DNA from: Chaetoceros tenuissimus
Lineage: Eukaryota; Bacillariophyta; Thalassiosirophyceae; Chaetocerotales; Chaetocerotaceae
Assembly: GCA_021927905.1 (NCBI GenBank)
Contig: BLLK01000075.1
Coordinates: 186,001 to 250,000, forward strand
Direction: 5' to 3'
DNA: 64,000 nucleotides
The translations under genes were made by a program, and so were the position numbers. The notes under the pieces were generated by a model that was not told the origin of the DNA, did not search any database, and worked only from the letters and a program-made list of their open reading frames with translations. This document shows positions 54,326 through 64,000 of this stretch, in pieces (positions within the stretch are counted from its first letter, which is position 1; every line of letters begins with the position of its first letter).

Positions 54326-55066
54326 ATGTGTCGATTACTACTTACAGTATTTATTGCAGCGCTGCAGTTGTCAGCAGTTTTAGGTTTCAGCAGCAAGCAT
54401 GTCGAGAGGAGATCTTTCTTACAAAAGTCCACATCATCTGCAGCAGTACTAGTCGGCTCGACCTTTCTCATTTCATCTCCTCAAAAATCAAATGCAGCTC
54501 AGTCCAATGGAATTAAACTCACAACTTCTGAGAGTGGATTAAAATATGCTGATCCAAAAGTTGGTACTGGACAACCATTGCAAATTGGTCAATATGCTTC
54601 TATAGACTATTCTTTGGCTAGTGTGAATGGGCGCTTCCCAACAATTTACTCCACAAAAGATAAAGGAGCGCCTTATAGATGGAAACTAGGAGATGGTACC
54701 ACTATTCAAGGAATTGAAATGGCAATTCTTGGAACAGATGATATTCCTGCAATGTTACCAGGCGGGATTCGTAGAGTGATTATACCTGCTTCTTTAGGAT
54801 ATGAAAAGTTAATGACAAATGCGAAATGTATCGATGGCGAGGAAGGAAGTGTAAGTAGTAGTATATACCACAGGTATTTTCATTACTTTGTTTATCGTTA
54901 TTGGCTCACATAAAAATATAATTATTTAATCTTGAAGATTGGTCCAATCCCTCCCAAGGCTGAAGAATTTGAAGGCTATCAGCGATGGTATTCTTTTTAT
55001 TGCAACCCTCGTATTCCATATCAACCTGATCTAGTAGTGGATATTAAGCTTTATGGAAAACGATAG
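54326..55066 (+). CDS. FKBP-type peptidyl-prolyl isomerase, probably thylakoid-lumenal
   Basis: Exon 1 54326-54850, intron 54851-54937 (GTAAGT / CTTGAAG), exon 2 54938-55066; phase 0, 217 residues. The leader (LLLTVFIAALQLSAVLGFSS) looks like a secretory signal followed by a Phe at the expected plastid cleavage site of diatoms. A second hydrophobic stretch ending SNAAQS may be a lumenal-targeting peptide with AxA-like cleavage. The FKBP core shows KYADPKVGTGQPLQIGQYASIDYS, WKLGDGTTIQGIEMAILG, MLPGGIRRVIIPASLGY and, in exon 2, IGPIPP and LVVDIKLYGKR. FKBPs catalyse cis-trans proline isomerisation; many plastid-lumen FKBPs have poor activity and act as assembly factors. It shares a divergent promoter with the gene starting at 53997. 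Confidence 0.85.
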
Positions 55067-55257
55067 AGGAACGAGAAGTGAAATAGATGGTTTTCTTTAT
55101 TTAAGCATATATTATGTTCTTCTTTATATCTTTTTCCATCATTCAAAACTTGAGGCAATCGTGAGGGTTCTCATTTTTCTTTTTCGACACTTCCATCAAA
55201 CGAACTCACTCGCAAGCACGATCACTATGCATTCGTGATGCAAGCATAAAATGAAAT

Positions 55258-56160
55258 ATGAAACAAATGAAATCAGTTCCAAAAGCTTTTAATAAACAGC
55301 AATATGACTTGCTCTCTATTCTTGCATCCTTTGCAAAGATGAATCCTCTCTGGAGTTACTTTGGACTCACATTTTTAACTTCATGGGGAGTGATGTTTCT
55401 ATTCGTAGGTCCATCACATTTCCCATCCACACCAAGCGAAGCAGAAGATTTGTTACCATTGATGGTGGCTCTCACATTGCTTGGTCCGAGTGTGGCAGGG
55501 CTATTAATGAGGTATATTCTCGATGGCAACGTCAAACAAGTTACATCACGACTTGACTGGAAATTTTGGTATTGTGCACCTTTGATCTTGATTCCTTTCA
55601 GTGTAGGCATTGCTCTATTGTGTATTTACTTTCTGACAGGATCAACGAATTATATTCCTATTATTTTCTTTCAAAGTAGTCATGAGATTTCTTCATTACT
55701 TTTGATCGGAGTAATTTATGCGACTGCTGCTGGATTCTTTGAAGAAATCGGTTGGAGCTTCGCAACAGTATATTTGCGAAAAACGATGAACACTTTCTAC
55801 GCTGGGTTGACTTTGGGAATCATTTGGGGTCTATGGCACTTTCAAGTTGCAGTCATAGGAAGTGGCACAGAGAATGGAGAGTTTTCATTTGAATTATTTC
55901 TACCTTGGTTAGTTTGGAACATTCTCGTCTTACCAGCGTATAGAGTTCTAATGTTTCATGTACATGAAAGATGCAATGGGAGTATTACAGCAATGGCAAT
56001 TATGCATGGTAGCCTCACAGCCAGTTTACCTTTGATTTTGGCACCGAAGGCTCAAGGTCGGCATTTGGCTACATTTTACTTTACTTATGGAATAGAACTC
56101 ATATTGGTGAACATGGTGATTGCTTTGATTCCGAATCATGTACAAAGGAGAAAGATTTAA
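55258..56160 (+). CDS. CPBP-family (CAAX-like) intramembrane protease
   Basis: Intronless, 300 residues from ATG 55258, with about seven hydrophobic segments. Motif 1 is FFEEIGWSFATVYL, the EExxxR glutamate pair with Ser where Arg is usual. Motif 2 is IIWGLWHFQV, matching the FxxxH-type histidine, and motif 3 is AMAIMHGS with a third His. This layout is that of CPBP (Rce1/CAAX-like) glutamic intramembrane proteases, which cleave prenylated or other membrane proteins. The Arg-to-Ser change in motif 1 leaves the catalytic Glu pair and His residues. Cellular location is not clear; there is no obvious transit peptide. Confidence 0.8.
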   Translation: MKQMKSVPKAFNKQQYDLLSILASFAKMNPLWSYFGLTFLTSWGVMFLFVGPSHFPSTPSEAEDLLPLMVALTLLGPSVAGLLMRYILDGNVKQVTSRLDWKFWYCAPLILIPFSVGIALLCIYFLTGSTNYIPIIFFQSSHEISSLLLIGVIYATAAGFFEEIGWSFATVYLRKTMNTFYAGLTLGIIWGLWHFQVAVIGSGTENGEFSFELFLPWLVWNILVLPAYRVLMFHVHERCNGSITAMAIMHGSLTASLPLILAPKAQGRHLATFYFTYGIELILVNMVIALIPNHVQRRKI

Positions 56161-56286
56161 TGAAGAGGATTTAGGTTGAAGTAGCATAATTATGTAATCT
56201 TATAAACCACTTATAAATATGCAAAGTCAATATCATTACTCAGATTTCCTCTCAAAAGCAGCAAGAAAAGTAAGGTCGAATGTAAT

Positions 56287-57795
56287 TCATCTTTGCTGGC
56301 GCATAACGCTGAACAAACTTTGCCCTGATTCCTTCATCCGTTTTAATAACTCAACTTCACTAGAAACATCCAAATCATATGATATCAAGCTATCATTCGA
56401 AGAATAAGAAGGATCCGAAATGGCATCTTCTGAACGGTAATGCCATCTATCATCTTCAAACTGTCCTTCCTGTACTTCTCCCTGTAATTCATCGCCATGA
56501 TGGTGTCTACTTGCAGTTATTGCTTGTAGTAAATCTGCCATAGATGGTATTTCGCCACCTGAAAGAACAATCACTGTGAGAAGCTCGAACGTGGATGCAT
56601 TCGGGAGGGTTTCCTTCAACTTCAAGACCTTTGGACGAGTATAAATCAAAATATTGAATACTCCAGTGAGGGGGGTTAACAAAGCTGATAGCCAAAACTT
56701 CCACATTGGACTTCCTTTCTCATTTGCAAATCTCCTTAGTATCAATCCAGTCAAAGGCGGTGTATAAACCAAGATGAATGCCAAAACGTAGAGTAGAGAT
56801 TGAAGAAAGGCTTGCTTCGTAAGGACCAATCTGTTCTTGGCTTTTCGGTTTGCTCTGACAGCATCAATCTCCTCAGTTTCGTTTACATTCTCCTCAATTT
56901 CGTTTACATTCTCCTCAGTTGCGTTTACATTCTCCTCGGCCTGTTCCACCTCGACACTTTCTTCGTTCCGGTCTTCATTTACATTCTCCTCGGCCTGTTC
57001 TACCTCGACACTTTCTTCGTTCCGGTCTTCATTTACATTCTCCTCGGCCTGTTCTACCTCAACACTTTCTTCGTTGTGGTAGTCTCTGCTGCGATCAACT
57101 GTCCTTCCAATTTCTCTAGCTGGAATTGTGAATGTCCTTTCCTCTCGGTACACATGATGTGTAAACAATACAAGTATCACAATGAGGGTAATAAAAGTAA
57201 CGATGACACTAGCGCCAAAGATTGTCAAAAGTACTTTGGTTGCCTTGCCATCTCCCCTTTCACACACCATATCAGGAGTATAATCGCATACTGGAGGATA
57301 AGTTCCTAACCCGCATATGTTTCCTTTTCCTTGAGGGTTGATGCTTCCTGTAACTACAGCAGCTATTGCTAGAGTCAAAGCAATTAAAATAAAAATTACA
57401 TGAAAGAATTTCTCTTCCTTTTTTGCAAAGTTTTGCGGAGTAACCTTGTACTTGACCCTTCGCATGAAATAATAGGTCAAGAACAATGTGTAAAATAAAA
57501 GACATTGAAAACCTATTATGAAGATGAATCCAATAGCTTCACATGTCTCTGTTGTTCCAATGGCAAAGAGAGCATCTGAGTTATCTTTTGGACCTAAAAA
57601 TGGTGATAGTAAATGTCCTAATGAAAATAGAATATCGGAGATACTCAATGCAAATATAATTCTAGAGTACGGAGAAGCCAGTCCAGTTTTAGGTTCCGTG
57701 AGAATCATCAACATAATGAATGTTGATGCAATACATGATACAAATGCATTGATGCATTTGATGATTTGGGCAGCTTTGTAACTTGCAATACTCAT
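56287..57795 (-). CDS. Seven-transmembrane GPCR-like receptor with repeat in loop 3
   Basis: Intronless, 502 residues from ATG 57795. Seven hydrophobic helices are visible: five between residues 10 and 225 (e.g. IIFALSISDILFSLGHLL, GFIFIIGFQCLLFYTLFL, VIFILIALTLAIAAVV, ILVLFTHHVYREE) and two after about 325 (SLLYVLAFILVYTPPLTGL, FWLSALLTPLTGVFNILIY). The last helix ends NILIYTRP, reminiscent of the NPxxY region. The long third intracellular loop carries NEESVEVEQAEENVNEDR repeated three times plus shorter EENVNE units. Extracellular loop 2 has Cys pairs. The ~110-residue tail is acidic and Ser-rich. Resembles cAMP-receptor/rhodopsin-like GPCRs of protists; ligand and G-protein coupling unknown. 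Confidence 0.75.
   Translation of the reverse strand: MSIASYKAAQIIKCINAFVSCIASTFIMLMILTEPKTGLASPYSRIIFALSISDILFSLGHLLSPFLGPKDNSDALFAIGTTETCEAIGFIFIIGFQCLLFYTLFLTYYFMRRVKYKVTPQNFAKKEEKFFHVIFILIALTLAIAAVVTGSINPQGKGNICGLGTYPPVCDYTPDMVCERGDGKATKVLLTIFGASVIVTFITLIVILVLFTHHVYREERTFTIPAREIGRTVDRSRDYHNEESVEVEQAEENVNEDRNEESVEVEQAEENVNEDRNEESVEVEQAEENVNATEENVNEIEENVNETEEIDAVRANRKAKNRLVLTKQAFLQSLLYVLAFILVYTPPLTGLILRRFANEKGSPMWKFWLSALLTPLTGVFNILIYTRPKVLKLKETLPNASTFELLTVIVLSGGEIPSMADLLQAITASRHHHGDELQGEVQEGQFEDDRWHYRSEDAISDPSYSSNDSLISYDLDVSSEVELLKRMKESGQSLFSVMRQQR
56931..57080 (-). repeat. 54 bp tandem repeat coding for the receptor loop
   Basis: Units start at 56931, 56985 and 57039 (third partial), nearly identical; an adjacent array of ~21 bp units (56877-56930) encodes EENVNE variants. 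Both periods are multiples of three, so copy-number change keeps the frame. Confidence 0.9.
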
Positions 57796-58826
57796 GGTTA
57801 TTATACCTAATTATATTCGTTGATAAAAATATGAGTACCCTTTCTGTGTGATGATACTTATGAACATGTTGATGTGAGAAAACGTAGTACGTACTAGAGC
57901 GAACCTGCCTGGGGGTGGGAAAAAATTCATAAGTCCCCCCACAGTCATTGCTTTTCAACTTTTAGCACGGTTTTGGAAAGATCTCGACGAGCTCTTTCGA
58001 TTGATGTATCATTTCAATAAATTGATAAAACATTTTGGAAGATACATAGGAAAAACTAAAATCTAAACATTTTTGCTCAAAATCTGAAAACCTGACGGTT
58101 TGCCCCGCAGTAAAGCTAGCTAGTAAATGATATAAAAAAGGGGGTTTTATGCTTATTTTTGCTTAATTTAACCCCTATTTGACCCTATTTACTGCTATTC
58201 TTCGATATGAAGAGCCTTTCTATCTATATTATACCATATTTATATTCCTATGGTATATGGAAAGTCTACATTTCATTGTGTCAAAAAAATAGAAAACAAA
58301 CCTACTTTGACAACTTGGCAAGGCGTCATTGTTGAAATATTTCTTTCATATTTCCAAGTGACTTTTTCCATGACTATTCAACAATATCTAAAAATATTGT
58401 TTATTGCAGTGTTTGAGCTATTTCATATGCTATATCAACCCTCATCATTATTTGTTGCATTAGCTAGTATTATTGTAAAAGTTGCTTTTTTCTCACATTT
58501 TTCTATTTCTTTTGACATATTCTACGGCAATGTTCCCCTCTAAGAACCTGAACAGCATCTTTGTCAGGCTGGCACCTTTGTCAGGTTCGGTCTAATCAAA
58601 GCCTCGTTTCAACTTTCCTATCTACGTACATGACAACAATGATAATTTTGACTTTTAGATCAGAGTCTTTTGCCCATCTTGACAATTCCAAGACTTCTCT
58701 CTTTGAGAACGAGTCGAGTTTTTGTTTTTTGATTTCTTTTCTTCACACACACTACTGGGATTGCATCAAATTTGAAACTAACTTTAATAAACTAAAGTCA
58801 ATACTATCCATTTAATTTAAAGTAAA
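57796..58826. other. AT-rich non-coding stretch
   Basis: Upstream of the receptor gene on one side and of the broken LRR gene on the other. A hydrophobic frame at 58250-58543 lies here but has no supporting features. Near 58560-58585 CTTTGTCAGG occurs twice. Nothing else is recognised. Confidence 0.5.
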
Positions 58827-59601
58827 ATGAGGGTTCAGACGGAGGAATGGCGTCGCTTCATTCCCGGTAGTCCAATGTACAAAGGCAAGAGAACACTCTT
58901 TTACAATGGAGAGATACTTTGGAATCTAAATCATACAGAGGAGGAGGTGAACCTTTTTTGATTTACAATCAGGATGAAAGATGGTCTTGGGAGGTGATCA
59001 TTATCTTACCTGGAGTGCAAGTCATTCCTGCTTGTACCTTCTATGTATGTATCAACGTCAAGAAAGTCATAATGGCTGATGGTGTCACTAGAATTGAATC
59101 AAATGCCTTTTACAATTGTAAAGATCTAGTTTACGTTCGACTTTCAAGGAATTTAGAATGCATTGAAAGCGGTGGATTCATGTACTGCAATTCTCTATCC
59201 TCTATATTCATACCACAATCCTGATTGGTCAACACGCATTTCTCAATTGTTGGAAACTGAAAATCTTGAATATTCCCGCACACACTATCCTTGGTGACAA
59301 TGCTGTGAGAAATACAGACTTGTTGAGAGAATCGCCAATCCATACGGATAACTTGGGTAGATACGATAACGAGCAATTTGATCAGTGGATAAAGTCAATC
59401 AATGACGGAGAAAAGTATACTCTTCATCGTGAGTCATGCTCCGAGAATGCATCCATGGAAGTAATTTATACAATGTTGAGAGAGCACGGCCTGCAAATGT
59501 TGAATATCGAAAACAAAAAGGGTATAACTCCTTTGCAATATTTAGTAGTCAATTTTTTTACTGACATTGAAGTTGGTACTATCGAAAAAAAGATTCTCTA
59601 A
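58827..59601 (+). pseudogene. Broken BspA-like leucine-rich repeat protein gene
   Basis: ATG 58827 starts MRVQTEEWRRFIPGSPMYKG, a leader I associate with a large family of BspA-like LRR proteins in Chaetoceros. After GEILW the frame shifts (about 58920-58940) to continue FLIYNQDERWSWEVIIILPG and LRR units of the BspA type (IESNAFYNCKDLVYVRLSRN, IESGGFMYCNSLSSIFIPQS). A second shift near 59220 leads to IGQHAFLNCWKLKILNIPAH and a C-terminal segment ending 59599-59601. Two frame changes and a shortened repeat array point to a pseudogene. Confidence 0.7.
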
Positions 59602-59989
59602 TAGATTTATTCTTGAAATGCTTGGAGAGGCAATATCAGTATAAGTAATAAATATAAGAATATATATTAGAATTGTATAGCTGCTTTGTAAAATCATTAC
59701 TTTATTTACAATTCAAACTTGCCAATCCAATTTCATAAAAGTAATGACATTTCCAGCCACGCCCCTTTTCTTCTCTTTCCCCTTTCTATCTCTTTTGCCT
59801 TCCATGGAGATCCAATTCAACGCCATTCATCAACTAGAAATAAATCAAAAAGCAGCCAAAAGCAGCACATACAAAGATATGTTTTGTTGAATCAAAAGAC
59901 GTCGATCGGATCCTTTCTTTAATTCTAAATACCAAACATTTCTATTAGATAAACTCTAGAGAAAGCAATTCAATACATTTCAAATCAAA
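59602..59989. other. Leader/promoter region of the nucleoporin gene
   Basis: AT-rich 3' flank followed by a C/T-rich stretch (59755-59800) and the likely 5' leader. No gene. Confidence 0.5.
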
Positions 59990-62900
59990 ATGACGTCAAC
60001 CGAGTCAACCTTTGAGACGACGGCAGCCTCCATCGATCCATTTCTTTCCAACGACTTTTATCCCCTCACTCAAGCCAACGCTTCCATTCTCTCTGCTTTA
60101 AGAAAAGATGAATCCGATCCAAATGCAGATTTATACAGAAGAATCGCTTCGTCCAATACTTCCATGCACAACAGTGAAGCACACTCGTACACATCTCATA
60201 ACGGCTCTTCTAACGGTCCCGACATTCATCACACGATGCAATACCAGCAATCCATTCCTTTGCCGCCGTATTTGACAAATATCGTAAAGGAGACCAAATT
60301 GAGTTCGTTAATGGGTATCCTACCAGAAGGGGATATGGTATGGGTCTCTATCGATGATTCACTTTATATTTGGGAATATGGTTCGGTGGAAAAGGGACGG
60401 AAAAAGGAAGATTTTGTCTGTTTTCAAGTTCCGACCGGTCAATGTATCGTCAGTGTGGGAATTGTAAGGCCCAAGCCAGGTATGTTTTATATATGTATAT
60501 AGAAAAAACGCTTGTAAAAAAGTGTTTGACTCATTTTACTTTTTTATTAAAAGGTGTTTTCAAAGATATTGTCGAATGGTGTCTTGTTGTTACTACACCG
60601 GAAGAAGCCATTATTTGTGCTCTTGCACGTGAACATACCAATGATCAATCGGATTCACATCTTGTATTAATTCCAACACGATATGAAATTCCTACTGATT
60701 CTGTACCACTATTGGCAATTTGTGGAACGCCCGATGGAAGAATTTTCATGGGGGGATACGATGGTTGTCTTTATGAAATGTCCTATGAAGCAAATATGAT
60801 GCAGAATGGATATGCTACCAGTAGATTCTTTTCAGGTGATGATGATTATGATTACCCGCCACAGCCATCTTTGACTTCATTCATTGCTTCAGCGGGAAAG
60901 AGGGCTCTTTCGTCATTGGTATTTGGTCCATCGTCACCTAGTGAACAACGTGCGAGAAAGTGTCGAAAAGTCAATCATTCGTCTTTTGCACCACCTGTTG
61001 TTTCTGCTTTTGTTCCGGGATTTGTTTTGAAAGCTAGTTCGGCTGTTTTTGGATCTAGTCCGTCGACTGCTGGTGGACCAATTGTGAATTTGACATATGA
61101 CAAGGATCGAAAGACTATGTATGCTCTTACAGCGAATGGATACATTCATGCTTTTGATTTGGATACTTCTGTGGAATACAAATCCAGCAATGGAAATCTC
61201 ATGACAAAACCTGATGCTCAACCACCGAAATGGGCATGTAGTGTAAACGTTACGAAATCTGTACGCAAGTATTTAGATTCTGTATCACATGGAAGAATGT
61301 ATCCACCGGGGACTATGGGATCAGATGCAGCAATTGCAGCTATAAGTTTTCCAGGAGGCGGAGCGGGTGCAAAAGCTGGAGTTGGAGGTATGGAAGGTGC
61401 GAGATCAATTCTGAAAGCGGCAGATGCAGAAGTTATGAAGAAGAAATCACAAGATGCTTCAAGAAGAAATAATGCAAATACGGGAAGGAATGCAAGAGGG
61501 ATACTTCGATCTGCTATGGACGGATCTCTTCATCCTATTTCGATTCATGTTGTTCCTTCTACAGAATCCAAATTCTTGACATTGGTGGCTATTTCATCTG
61601 GAGGTCTTCGATATTATCTTTCTGTCTTGCCAGATGCTGGCACAAGTTATGGTACTTCAAGCGTCAGACCTGGACGCCGCTTTACTTTATGCCACATCCG
61701 AGCACCACCACCTTTTGTTGCAGCGAATGGAATTAAAATGGATTCCAAACTTTTGAAGGGATGTGAACCACGCATGACTAATAGAAATGGCGAATTAAAG
61801 GGAAGAGCAACAAGGGGTTGTTATAAAGCTGGCGTTTCGATGCTTGCAATTGATTGTGATGATCCAACTAAGGACAGTGTTGGTGATGCTATTCTTTCAA
61901 TCACTCCAGATTATACTCAAAACACGAGCTTAGACCAAACTACCAATCGTACAAGTAGTACAGCTATGGTTCCGTACAATTCCGCAAACAATTCATGCAA
62001 TGGAGTGAAGGAAATGGTTTCTCTTCCAACTATGGACAACTCTTTGGACATATCTGTATTACCTGGTGGCCATGTGTGGGAGCTTAACGTTCGTTCTCTT
62101 TCAAATAAAAAGAACGCTGCCATACTGAGACTTTTCTCTCAATCAACAACACCGTCATCTGCTGGGCAAAATGAAAAGGTGCTTCCTGCTTACTTCCCGC
62201 CATCAAATAGGCGGAATATGAATAGAACTAGAAACTCAAACTTGAGCATTCATTCCGCATCGGCATTAGATACTGCATCTGCAATTTACAGTGGGAACAT
62301 GGTCGCAACTGGTGGAGTTACAGGTTTGATCAAATCATATTTATTGGGAAAGAGAGGTATTTCATCGAGACCTCCAAGTATACCAAAGAGACAAAATCAA
62401 GCGTATAGGTTATCAGAAAATCACGGTTGTGATATGGAAGGATTTTCAGTTCCAAGACAAGTCAAGAATAATATGTTACGCAAAGACTCTGCTCTAGTTT
62501 CTTCCAGGTTGCCAAACTCAATTTTAAAACCTCCTTCAGCACCACTTTCAGAGCTAGCCAAGCAACATCTGCTTGTTGGTTCGGAATGTGATGGAATGCT
62601 TGCATTGAATTCTGGAGGTCTTCACTACTTTGGAACCCAAGCTCCTATTCAGAAACTTCAATTATTGCTGCAAAATTCTCATTCAAGTACTATTGGAAGA
62701 GATGAAAGTGTCAAATCCTTCTTTAAAAATTACGGTTTTGGAGAAGGTTGTGCAATGGCCTTATCACTTGCTATTAATCCGAATATATCTGACAGTACTC
62801 GCAGCAAAGCAGTCCAATCAGCACTGAGTTTCGCTCATAGACCATCTTTGTCCCAAATGCTTCAAACTAGCAGTGGTGTATCAACAACTGCAGAATCAAA

Positions 62901-64000
62901 TGGTTCAAACCCTTTCCTGCCTCAGAATATAAGTGCGAAGTTCGAAGGATACACATTTAAATCTTCATGTCTTCTTGAAGGTTTGACTTCACTTATTTCT
63001 CGTTTGATGCGTCCGATATGGTGTAAACCAGCAGTCGTAGTAAAGGAAGGAAGGATAATTCCACCAAGGCGTAAAGGGGGCTTGTCAGAGCAATTGCCGG
63101 CCAAAGTGGAATTGCTTCTTGACCAACATACTCTTGATGATCTTAGAAAGCCCCTTGTAGCATTGCAAATAATTATGAAAGACATATTTGGGCCTGCTGT
63201 GAAGAATGTTCCTGGAGCTCATGCTGGAGATGCAGATATGATGGACATGACTGATTCTCAGGGGTATTCTTCGGGATATGCCTCTGGTGGCCTTATCAAC
63301 CAGTCTCTTCAGTACCAAAACGATTCTAGATTTCAAAATAATTCGAGAGACCTCCAACCTACAGAAAAGGAAGTAGTTTCTGCTGCAGAGCAGATTGAAG
63401 AGAGGAACATCCACGCTTTGTACAGACTTGTATCAAGAACTGTTCAACTACTTTCACTTTTTGATCACCTTCGTCGAGCGCACTATTCACAATCTTTACC
63501 TGATGTAGAGTTTGGACTACTTCATGGTTTAACCTTCTCTCAACTTGTGACAATGAAGGCTGCACAAGATAGAATTGAAGCTCTACTGACAAATCTTTTC
63601 AGTTCTTCCACGAATGTCCATGAAGAGGGTTCATCAAATTCATCCGTGGAAACAGACAACCTATGCTCCCTTCTATCTCAACAGTGTTATCTATACTTTT
63701 CTGTTGCATCAAGACTTACATTTTTAGGCTTCAGAAATGCAGAGGTTGCTTTGTCAACCACTTCGATATCGAAACAAAATGAGCACACTCTTGCAGCTTC
63801 TAACTATCTACGAGAGGCATCGAAGCACTGGCACAGTTCTACGCACATCATTGGTCAATTGAAAGCAACACCTAAAGTATCCTCGACACAGTCTGCATTT
63901 GATCGCTTCAATGATATTGCAATGAAAGCAATCGAAAACGGAAGTCCACTTGCAAGAGCAATTTCTATTCTCATGGAATTACGCGACGTTGAAGCTGTTG
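59990..64000 (+). CDS. Nup155/Nup170-type nucleoporin, 5' part
   Basis: ATG 59990 opens exon 1 (to 60479). A 74 bp intron (60480-60553; GTATGT donor, TTAAAAG acceptor, phase 1) joins KPKPG to VFKDIVEW. Exon 2 is open to the window edge, so the gene is incomplete: about 1,312 residues are visible. A short Ser/Thr-rich start precedes IPLPPYLTNIVKETKLSSLMG and a beta-propeller with WVSIDDSLYIWEYG, GTPDGRIFMGGYDGCLYEM, RKCRKVNHSS, MYALTANGYIHAFDLD and EMVSLPTMDNSLDISVLPGG, typical of the Nup155 N-terminal domain. A long Ser-rich insert separates it from a helical C-terminal part (FIHRPSLSQML..., LHALYRLVSRTVQLLSLFDHLR...). This inner-ring nucleoporin anchors the pore to the membrane and to Nup35/Nup53. 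The insert makes it longer than usual. Confidence 0.85.

Noticed and set aside
56800-57309. Plus-strand frames with FTFSSACSTSTLSSFRS repeats
   Set aside because: Shadow of the 54 bp repeat in the receptor gene on the other strand.
58250-58543. Hydrophobic 97-residue open frame
   Set aside because: AT-rich DNA gives Phe/Ile/Leu-rich frames by chance; no supporting homology or context.
1-64000. tRNA, rRNA, CRISPR arrays, operons or prokaryotic promoters
   Set aside because: I found no cloverleaf-type tRNA with a convincing T-loop, no rRNA, no spaced repeat array; spliceosomal introns show a eukaryotic genome.

Overview
The window looks like nuclear DNA of a diatom, most likely a centric diatom of the Chaetoceros type. 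Genes are interrupted by short introns (about 70-140 bp) with GTAAGT/GTGAGT donors and YAG acceptors, and genes lie on both strands without operons. Several families point to diatoms: a BspA-like leucine-rich repeat protein, a protein with two DUF6824-type domains, an SPS-rich linker in a secreted protein, a Copia-like retroelement with a diatom-type polyprotein, and a lumenal-type FKBP. The organism assignment is inference from protein families; no marker gene is present.

Layout. 1-8.7 kb: a disordered hypothetical protein, a broken isoprenylcysteine-methylesterase-like hydrolase, and a secreted RCC1-SPS-VCBS fusion joined by a reconstructed intron. Three related upstream blocks carrying a CRE-like TGACGT core lie here. 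8.7-18.2 kb: a membrane-anchored unknown protein, a 5'-truncated LINE fragment (RNase H plus zinc knuckle) abutting a hypothetical gene, and a tandem pair of TIR-like/TPR genes, the first one broken. 18.7-25.8 kb: an FHA-coiled coil-3xSAP chromatin-type protein, a DUF6824 protein and a three-exon flavin monooxygenase. 26.4-38.7 kb: a duplication-rich, decay-rich block with a third TIR-like/TPR copy carrying stop codons, three damaged copies of an unknown family in alternating orientation, and repeated ~440 bp upstream modules. 39.1-41.7 kb: a three-exon gene encoding a CobS-CobT fusion, two steps of cobalamin lower-ligand assembly in one polypeptide. 42.4-58 kb: membrane proteins (multi-pass unknown, Lin12/Notch-repeat, prominin-like topology, CPBP protease, 7TM receptor), a deleted Copia element, an SDR and an FKBP. 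58.8-64 kb: a broken BspA-type LRR gene and a Nup155/Nup170 nucleoporin that runs off the window.

The most notable gene is the CobS-CobT fusion, which suggests that this alga can rebuild the lower ligand of B12, for example from pseudocobalamin. The second theme is decay: about nine loci have one to three discrete lesions in otherwise well preserved frames. Some are homopolymer indels that could be assembly errors; others are nonsense substitutions at conserved positions, one of them shared by two paralogs.
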